Assembly: GCA_018644785.1 (NCBI GenBank)
Contig: JABGPV010000026.1
Span: 1 to 30,530 of the forward strand
DNA: 30,530 bases
Source: Deltaproteobacteria bacterium
Lineage (GTDB): Bacteria; Desulfobacterota; DSM-4660; Desulfatiglandales; Desulfatiglandaceae
Reading direction: 5' to 3'
The translations under genes were made by a program, and so were the position numbers. Below are positions 1 through 5,544 of the stretch, piece after piece. Position 1 is the first letter of the stretch. Each line of letters starts with the position of its first letter. A model generated the notes under the pieces. The model saw nothing but the letters and a program-made list of their open reading frames with translations. It was not told where the DNA came from and did not search any database.

Positions 1-137
1 TGGTGATCATCTGTACCGGCTACAGCGAGAGAATGTCCGAAACGGACGTCATTGCGCTGGGCGCCCGCAAATACATTGAAAAACCCATTGACTTGCGGCA
101 TCTGGCTGCTGCACTTCGAGAGGTATTGGATGGGTGA
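1..137 (+). CDS. C-terminal end of a response-regulator receiver domain (partial)
   Basis: The frame opens before the window and ends at TGA 135-137. The 44 visible residues read as the last third of a CheY-like receiver: a beta-4 strand ending in CTGYSE, then GARKYIEKP, whose KP is the conserved Lys-Pro of beta-5, then a closing amphipathic helix. The same layout (ASGFSE, then GARAYIRKP) ends the hybrid kinase at 5545-8244, so this is probably the receiver tail of another hybrid histidine kinase or an atypical response regulator. The phospho-acceptor Asp lies upstream of the window. Confidence 0.8.
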   Translation, partial: VIICTGYSERMSETDVIALGARKYIEKPIDLRHLAAALREVLDG

Positions 138-155
138 ACATAATTGTAACATAAT

Positions 156-261
156 AGGGGGCAGACCCCGTTTATTTTCGCTTTCGATCTTTTGCGAGGC
201 AAGAAGAAGGTGAACATGTGAAAGGGAACACGGGACACAAAAAAACGTGGTCTGTCCCCCT
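156..261. repeat. MITE-like element with imperfect terminal inverted repeats and ATAAT target duplication
   Basis: The ends are near-perfect inverted repeats: AGGGGGCAGACCCCG on the left and CGTGGTCTGTCCCCCT on the right. Both sides are flanked by the direct repeat ATAAT (151-155 and 262-266), which looks like a 5-bp target duplication. The 106-bp interior has no convincing coding capacity. GGGGNCAGACC-type termini are also seen in REP-like palindromic repeats, so a REP pair is the alternative. It sits between the receiver gene and the lipoprotein gene. Confidence 0.55.
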
Positions 262-302
262 ATAATCTTATAATCACTATAATCAGCCTGGGAGGAAATC
301 CT

Positions 303-1589
303 ATGAAATCACAACTAAAACTGTTTTGCTCTCTGAGTGTAATTGTATTAGTCTCTTGTATCCTTTTATTTGGCTGTGATGGTGGAAGCGATTATCAAGA
401 ACCAAGAGATACAGACTCTCTAATATTTCTCACTGGACCATTTGAAGGAGAAAAAATAATCCTCAGCGAAGGTGACATAAGCATTGGTGAGGAGATTAAT
501 TCAAATGACATTAGTGCTGAAGAGGAAGAGCTTTTGGAGGCTTTAAAAACTGTAAGAATTTATATGGATGCCAATAATTTTGTAACATTAGAACCCGGTG
601 AATATGTGGGCTATGAACTCTATGTAAATGGTGACGTCATAACGTCTTCTATTAAAATTCAAGATGGTGATCTTATCGATTTTGTTGAAACCGCTGATGA
701 TTCTTTAGAACCCGGTATTGAAAGCGTTCATGATTCTTTCGCAAGAGATGTGGAAAGTTCAAATTCGTCTCCTGCAACAACGTTAGCTTTTTCACAGACA
801 AATCCTAACGATAGACGTTTTTACGCCATTGCACATATGGCGAACACAGCTATTGCAGTAACTTGGGCTTACAGTCAAGGTGCCAATGGAGTTGAGATTG
901 ACTTGAATTTTGATGATAATGGAAACCCCACAGAATTTAAGCATGGTTTGCCATGTGATTGTACTTGTTCTCCTAGAGAGTTCTGGCCGCCGATGTGCTC
1001 TGTACTTGGAGATTGTTCCGCAAATAGTTCCAAAACTTCTCTTTTAGAACATATAGCACATATCAATAGAATTAATACCTCCGGTTTTGCATTAGTGGTC
1101 ATAGATAGCAAACTAGGCAAGAAAGATAGCGAAAATAAACAAAGAACTGCAGGAAGAAATGTAGTAAAATTACTTGAAGATCATTTATTCAGCAAGGGAT
1201 ATAATGGTAAAGTAATTATTGGCGCACCCTACCTGACCAATGGATACTATATGTCAGAGGCTGGAACAAGAGCAAACTCCTCTCCATATAAATCACAAAT
1301 GTATTTTACGATCGATATGGGTGGAGACAAAACATATATGACCGTGGACACCCTAATTCGTTACCTTCCTAATAACAATAGAGTTTATGGTACTGGAATA
1401 TCGGCTTGCGTAGCTTCGACTTATTACGATGCAATTAGGCAAGCTGTAAAGCAATATCAGGTTGGAACCATTGGTAGCTTAATATATATCTGGACTCTGG
1501 ATAAGGAATCATCAATGAGGAAATATATAGATTTAGGTGTTAATGGAGTTATGACGAACGACCCGGCTAAACTGGTGAGAGTTGCATGA
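303..1589 (+). CDS. Sphingomyelinase D / phospholipase D toxin-family lipoprotein (GDPD-like TIM barrel)
   Basis: The 428-residue product starts with a lipoprotein signal peptide whose lipobox is LLFGC (Cys25); Asp at +2 would favour inner-membrane retention by the E. coli rule. After an acidic linker (about 26-170) comes a domain matching spider-venom SMase D and actinobacterial PLD toxins. Equivalents of the family's active-site residues are visible: His178 (in IAHMAN), Glu198 and Asp200 (GVEIDL), His214 (KHGLPCDC), Asp268 and Lys270 (VVIDSK), Trp397 (IWTLDK), and MTNDP near 417-421 matching the family's MTNYP. In the family this fold cleaves the choline headgroup from sphingomyelin or lysophospholipids, often by transphosphatidylation; the substrate here is unknown. 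The start follows a GGAGG site. The gene is AT-rich relative to its neighbours, suggesting transfer. The frame stops at TGA 1587-1589, but coding-like sequence continues in the same frame (see next entry). Confidence 0.85.
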   Translation: MKSQLKLFCSLSVIVLVSCILLFGCDGGSDYQEPRDTDSLIFLTGPFEGEKIILSEGDISIGEEINSNDISAEEEELLEALKTVRIYMDANNFVTLEPGEYVGYELYVNGDVITSSIKIQDGDLIDFVETADDSLEPGIESVHDSFARDVESSNSSPATTLAFSQTNPNDRRFYAIAHMANTAIAVTWAYSQGANGVEIDLNFDDNGNPTEFKHGLPCDCTCSPREFWPPMCSVLGDCSANSSKTSLLEHIAHINRINTSGFALVVIDSKLGKKDSENKQRTAGRNVVKLLEDHLFSKGYNGKVIIGAPYLTNGYYMSEAGTRANSSPYKSQMYFTIDMGGDKTYMTVDTLIRYLPNNNRVYGTGISACVASTYYDAIRQAVKQYQVGTIGSLIYIWTLDKESSMRKYIDLGVNGVMTNDPAKLVRVA

Positions 1590-2087
1590 GAAAAAGGGTT
1601 AACTCTTGCCGATGTAAATAGCCCTATAGCGCCTGCTAGAAACAATCAACTATTTAATTATTCAAACAAATGTGATTGCGATTATCATCCAGGCGGTTGT
1701 TCCCTTTCACTTCCCGCTCCCAGGTTTCAAACCTGCAAATGCAAGTATAAAGGAGGATGGACATGTGGGGGTGATTTAGTCACTTCATGTAACCGCGCCT
1801 CTAATTATTGTACTAACCCGGATTTATCACTTCAAACATGTATTCTTGGTAATGGAGACTGCTTAGCTTATAGTGACTCGAAATGTGACTGTAACTATAA
1901 ACGCGGAGGATGTGTACTTTCTAAACTTCCTCCCCATGATGTTGCCTGCGATTGCAAATATAAAGGTGGATGGACCTGTGGAGGGTCAATAACTTATTGT
2001 TCAGACCCCAGCAGTTATTATTGTACCAATCCTGATTATTCGAAAGCTACCTGCGATCAGGGCCGTGGAGATTGTGGAGGATACTAG
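1590..2087 (+). other. In-frame Cys-rich tail beyond the TGA stop of the SMase D-like gene
   Basis: Reading on in the same frame after TGA 1587-1589 gives 165 more codons to TAG 2085-2087 without another stop. From about 1671 they encode two tandem repeats of about 65-70 residues. Each has the pattern CDCxY, GGC, then a C-x-CKYKGGWTCGG block, YCTNPD, TC and GDC. Such dense, repeated cysteine spacing is not expected of non-coding sequence. The tail was therefore probably part of the lipoprotein, as a disulphide-rich surface or binding module, giving a full product of 594 positions. Either the TGA is a recent nonsense mutation (CGA or TGG to TGA would do it), or it is read through. No start codon with a ribosome site was seen for independent translation. 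Confidence 0.7.
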
Positions 2088-2215
2088 TATCTCATACTGG
2101 AATTTCAAAGACTTATAATGTATATGCTGGTCTTTTGGCCTTGGCTATTATTGACTCCTTTGGGGGGAATGGGCGAAAAACCCTCGCCTTGGAGGTGCTC
2201 AATTACTCCCTATTA

Positions 2216-2373
2216 GGGAACTGGAAGAAAATAATATACGCATATCGTGCAGAACTTTTGTTCGTCTTCAAGGCGTGATGACAGGTGCATAGTGGGCTAT
2301 GTGCCTGTTATCACAACGTAGAAGACGGGCAAAAGGGAAAACAGGATGCGTAGATTATTTTTTGGAAGTTCCC
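2216..2373. repeat. MITE copy 1 (GGGAACT/AGTTCCC ends, TTA target duplication)
   Basis: This 158-bp non-coding element begins GGGAACT and ends AGTTCCC, a perfect 7-bp terminal inverted repeat. It is flanked by TTA on both sides (2213-2215 and 2374-2376). A second copy at 20104-20278 is nearly identical apart from a short indel. Internally, GTGCATAGTGGGCTATGTGC is a partial inverted repeat. A 3-bp T-W-A target duplication is the habit of the IS1031 group of the IS5 family (related to PIF/Harbinger), so an IS5-family transposase probably moves it; that is inference. It separates the lipoprotein gene from the HepT gene. Confidence 0.8.
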
Positions 2374-2414
2374 TTACTCCTCTTACGCTCTGTAGTTCCT
2401 TTACGGCAACAACA

Positions 2415-2828
2415 TCACAGCAGTTCAGCCACTTCCTGAGAGAAAAGTTCCAAGTCTTTCAGGTCATGGATAATGATATCGAAAACCTGGTCATAATCCA
2501 CATCCCAATAGACGTGAACCAGGCGATTCCTGAACCCGGCCATGGTTCCCAGTCTTTTGGCCAGTGACGGCTCTATGAGACCGGCCTTCCCCAGCGTGAG
2601 AAAACATTCCGTATATCCTTCGGGAACCCGGGCCAGTTTTTTCGCCGAAAGATGAAAGCAGATATTCAAAGCCGCTTCCATGGCGGTCAAAAGACGGGAC
2701 CGAGCAATATCCTGAGCATCTTCGTCCGCGAGGAACGCTTCCCGGCTCATGGTTCCGAACCGATTCAGCCTTTCCAGGGCACCGGAAATATCCTGAAGTT
2801 TCGCGCGTATTCGATCAGGGTTGAGCAT
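2415..2828 (-). CDS. HepT-like HEPN ribonuclease toxin (DUF86)
   Basis: The 137-residue alpha-helical protein carries the HepT RX4HXY signature as Arg100, His105 and Tyr107 (RNRLVHVY), which forms the RNase site in this family. The ATG at 2828 gives the usual HepT length. A longer frame runs up to 2894 but only overlaps the upstream gene further. It overlaps the end of its partner at 2815-3261 by 14 bases, so the two are translationally coupled. In the known system HepT cleaves RNA and is silenced when its MntA partner adds AMP to the tyrosine of the motif. Both motifs are intact, so the pair looks functional. Confidence 0.85.
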   Translation of the reverse strand: MLNPDRIRAKLQDISGALERLNRFGTMSREAFLADEDAQDIARSRLLTAMEAALNICFHLSAKKLARVPEGYTECFLTLGKAGLIEPSLAKRLGTMAGFRNRLVHVYWDVDYDQVFDIIIHDLKDLELFSQEVAELL

Positions 2829-3261
2829 CACGGGAAAAAGCCTCTTTGGTGTGGTAAGTGAGAATGGGAGCGATGTCGAGATAAAGGGATGCAATCTTCG
2901 TCATTATCTCCAACCGTATGTCCGGGTTCCGGTCCATCAGCAGTCTGCCTCTGAGGGCGTGGTATTGAAGGGGAATACCGGCGGAATTCATAATCTTCAC
3001 ATCCACGGGGAATGGAAATTCCAGGTGTTGAATGATAGCGGTTTCAAGTTCTATTTCAAAAACATAGGGGCGAAGGGGCAGGTTGTCGGGTATCAGAAAA
3101 ACAGCGATATCCAGATCCCGAAAACGGGAAGATTCCAAAAACGAACCATGGGCATAGGCAAAAAGAATGCTCAGATCCTCTTCAAGAAAACCGGAGATTC
3201 GTTGCAGGCAGGTCTCCCTTTTTTCAGCGGAAAGTGTGTAGGTTTTGATTTTATTGTTCAC
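2815..3261 (-). CDS. MntA-like minimal nucleotidyltransferase antitoxin
   Basis: The 148-residue protein has the nucleotidyltransferase signature Gly39-Ser40 followed by Asp49-x-Asp51 (AHGSFLESSRFRDLDIAV), the metal-binding site of MNT-type enzymes. In the MntA/HepT family this protein transfers AMP to the toxin's RX4HXY tyrosine and so neutralises it. It is the first gene of the pair and overlaps the toxin. The start is a GTG (3261) with only a weak ribosome site. No in-frame ATG lies close by, so the start is slightly uncertain. A second, decayed MNT/HEPN pair of a different subtype lies at 20329-21082. Confidence 0.85.
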   Translation of the reverse strand: MNNKIKTYTLSAEKRETCLQRISGFLEEDLSILFAYAHGSFLESSRFRDLDIAVFLIPDNLPLRPYVFEIELETAIIQHLEFPFPVDVKIMNSAGIPLQYHALRGRLLMDRNPDIRLEIMTKIASLYLDIAPILTYHTKEAFSRDAQP

Positions 3262-3353
3262 TGGAACCTGTTCGAAAAATGATGCTCTTTTGTAATGACA
3301 ATTCCGGAAAAGTTCTTTAATCCGTATATGTTTTCATGAAAACCCTGTATATA

Positions 3354-3475
3354 CTAATGCATGGCATGATCGGGGTCAAGAAACATTGTTTCCTGTTCAA
3401 ATTCTTCAGATTTTCTTCAACGCGCAATATTTTGGGATTGATTTTTTCCCCATATTTTGTTCCCCTGTTGTCAAT
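3354..3475. repeat. Dispersed repeat, copy 1 of 3
   Basis: Positions 3373-3475 match 8541-8643 with a single mismatch in 103 bases and match 21805-21906 at roughly three quarters. Similarity to the third copy extends leftward to about 3354. On the minus strand the repeat has a conserved 15-codon ORF (3453 to 3406 here) behind an AGGGGAAC-type ribosome site, with its stop in the same place in all copies. A second mini-ORF of 10 codons (3386 to 3354) is shared with copy 3. Whether these are translated is unknown. It has no terminal inverted repeats. Confidence 0.75.
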
Positions 3476-3511
3476 ATCACGCCTGAGGTGGAACAATGCC
3501 TCGGGAGAGTG
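3471..3511 (+). pseudogene. Scrap of a second yjbQ gene
   Basis: Directly after repeat copy 1 the sequence reads NITPEVEQCL in one frame. This matches codons of the true yjbQ at 8735-8770 ([10 protein letters not shown]). The 5' part of yjbQ is missing here, and a TCAA microhomology lies at the joint. The simplest reading is a duplicated yjbQ locus that then lost about 90 bp and its 3' end. The rest of 3512-3758 shows no gene, only a small hairpin (AGGACT/AGTCCT at 3648-3668) without a T-run. Confidence 0.55.
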
Positions 3512-3758
3512 AAGAATTGGGGACAAGTCTGCTGTTGACTGTTATTCAGTAATATGGCAGTTGGCGCTTGCGAACAGGAGATACATTACTCGATGTGTTG
3601 AGGTGGGGTTAACGATTTGAGACCGGATGAACGTGACCGACGGGGTTAGGACTGCAAGATGTAGTCCTGACTTTCTTAGTAAGGGTTTGAAATTCCAGGT
3701 TTATATAGGTAAGCGTGACTTGTGTTGCAGGCGACTAAACCATCAGGAGAATCATCCT

Positions 3759-5207
3759 TCATTTTGTTTCTGGGTACAAATCGAATTCTGGATAAAGCTT
3801 TTTTGCACATGCAGGACAAATGCCGTGGCTGAATTTCGCTTCAGAGTGCTTACCGATATAGGATTCGATTTGATTCCAGTAACCCTTATCATCGCGTATT
3901 TTCTTGCAGTTAGAGCAAATAGGAAGCATCCCGCTTAATGTCTTGACCTCAGCAAGCGTTTCTTGAAGTTCATTAATAAGTCTTTCCCGTTCTTCTTCCG
4001 CCCGCTTGAGGTCTGTGATGTTCTGGGCCGTACCGAACAGTTTGGTGACTTTGCCTTTCTCGTCCTTGGTGGTAGTCCCTATGGCGTGCATCCACCGAAT
4101 TTCGTCATCCGGCTGAACGATTCTAAAAATGATATTGAAAGGTGTCCCTTCCGAGCTTGCCAGTGTAACCACCTTTTTCAGTAAAGGCCAGTCATCGGGG
4201 TGTAAATGGGTTTCGTGGTCTGTGAATGATGGCTCGCTTTCCTGCGGGTTGAGGGCGAAGATGCGGAATATCTCGTCAGACCATACCGGAGTTCCGATTT
4301 CCGGGTATAGTTCCCAGTGACCGATGTGTGCAACCCTTTGGGCTTCTTTATGGAGGTCCTCGCTCTCCCGCAGCGCCTCCTCGGCGCGCTTGCGCTCGGT
4401 GATGTCCAACAAGCTTCCTGTGGCAACAGTCTTGCCCTTTAAAACCATAGAAGAGCCAAAAATATCAACGTGGATTGTCTCGCCATTTTTCTTGATGCCT
4501 CTGAAAGAATATCGAACGACTTTCGTTTCTTCAGATAACCGTCTCCCTACCTGTTTTTGAACCGTAACCAAATCCTCGGGATGCACAAGTTGCGGAAAAT
4601 GCATGTTGTTCAGGCATTCATCAACACTGTAGCCGAACATTTCCGAAAATTTCGGGTTAACATATTTGAAGACATCATCTGAGATGAGATAGATGCCAAC
4701 AATCGATTGTTCAGCAAAATTTCGAAATTTTTCCTCGCTTTCCCTCAATGCCTCCTCAGATTTTTTTTGCGAGGTTATGTCGTGCAAAATACAGTGCGTT
4801 TGCTTGAAGTTCCCTTTCTCGTCTCTCCCAATCTTTCCATTGATATTCACCATGATGAGAGATCTGTCTTTTTTCACCATTTCAAACTCTACGTCAGGAA
4901 TTTCACCGATGGCCTTGAAACGAGGAAAGTTCTGTTTAAAATGATCAACCCAATCCGGGTGAAGCAAATCACCAAATGATTTGCCAATGACCTCTTCTCG
5001 GGTATATCCTAAGGTATCCAACCACGCTTGGTTGACCTCCAAAAAGTGACCGTGTTCATCCAAAGATTGGTAGCCTATAGGCGCTTTTTCATAGAGTAAT
5101 TTGAACTTTTCTTCACTCTCTCGAAGAGCTTTTTCGGCCTGTTTGCGCTTTACAACTTCCTCATCTAGTTCCTGTTCCAATTCTTCGTAGGTTGGCTTCT
5201 TGGCCAT
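3759..5207 (-). CDS. Multi-PAS signalling protein with C-terminal CxxC...CxxC module, no kinase domain
   Basis: The ATG at 5207 follows AGAGGA and gives 482 residues. A coiled coil (about 8-34) leads into three PAS/PAC units at about 34-150, 157-275 and 285-403. They are joined by the short helical linkers (EEALRESE type) usual between PAS domains. After another coiled coil, residues 425-478 form a small module with Cys431/Cys434 and Cys464/Cys467 (LPICSNCKKIRDDKGYW and HGICPACAKKLYP), probably binding one metal. This ending is common in PAS proteins that lack HisKA/HATPase domains. The protein is cytoplasmic with no membrane segments and no output enzyme, so it probably passes a signal through protein contacts. 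The hybrid kinase just upstream on the same strand is a plausible partner. Confidence 0.85.
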   Translation of the reverse strand: MAKKPTYEELEQELDEEVVKRKQAEKALRESEEKFKLLYEKAPIGYQSLDEHGHFLEVNQAWLDTLGYTREEVIGKSFGDLLHPDWVDHFKQNFPRFKAIGEIPDVEFEMVKKDRSLIMVNINGKIGRDEKGNFKQTHCILHDITSQKKSEEALRESEEKFRNFAEQSIVGIYLISDDVFKYVNPKFSEMFGYSVDECLNNMHFPQLVHPEDLVTVQKQVGRRLSEETKVVRYSFRGIKKNGETIHVDIFGSSMVLKGKTVATGSLLDITERKRAEEALRESEDLHKEAQRVAHIGHWELYPEIGTPVWSDEIFRIFALNPQESEPSFTDHETHLHPDDWPLLKKVVTLASSEGTPFNIIFRIVQPDDEIRWMHAIGTTTKDEKGKVTKLFGTAQNITDLKRAEEERERLINELQETLAEVKTLSGMLPICSNCKKIRDDKGYWNQIESYIGKHSEAKFSHGICPACAKKLYPEFDLYPETK

Positions 5208-5544
5208 CAGAAAATCCTCTAAATACCCTCGCCCATACCTGTTGTGCCTTAGACACTGTGGTATGAGCCTTTGCAATTCCTATTATTTCTCCACTTCTTG
5301 GTTTAGGTCATGTCTTGAAGGGCATTGTTTTCATCACCAGAGACATCACATTAGTTTAGCATTATTTCCACACAAATCCAGAGTCCGGGTTAAGGGTCAT
5401 CGATTGAACCTTTCATGCATTATTTTTCACCCCGACGATACCTGAAATCGTGCTACACTGCCAGATCAATCTTACACTATTTCCCCATGAAATCAAACGG
5501 ATGTTTCATAGTTAAGTTAGCATTGAGGTCGAGATCAAACCTGC
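5208..5544. other. Intergenic stretch, no gene seen
   Basis: These 337 bp separate the PAS protein from the upstream kinase gene on the same strand. Short frames here lack coding character and ribosome sites. I see no strong hairpin with a T-run and no repeat shared with the rest of the window. The PAS gene's promoter should lie within it. Confidence 0.6.

Noticed and set aside
1596..1624. SECIS-like hairpin after the TGA
   Set aside because: The stem is only six pairs with a wobble and a 17-nt loop, without the usual apical features. Kept only as a remote option in the TGA finding.
2072..2278. Plus-strand 68-codon frame after the Cys-rich tail
   Set aside because: It starts inside the tail and runs into the MITE; no ribosome site or coding pattern.
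3317..3526. Minus-strand 69-codon frame
   Set aside because: It is produced by the dispersed repeat and a yjbQ scrap in an unrelated frame; the other copies do not keep it.
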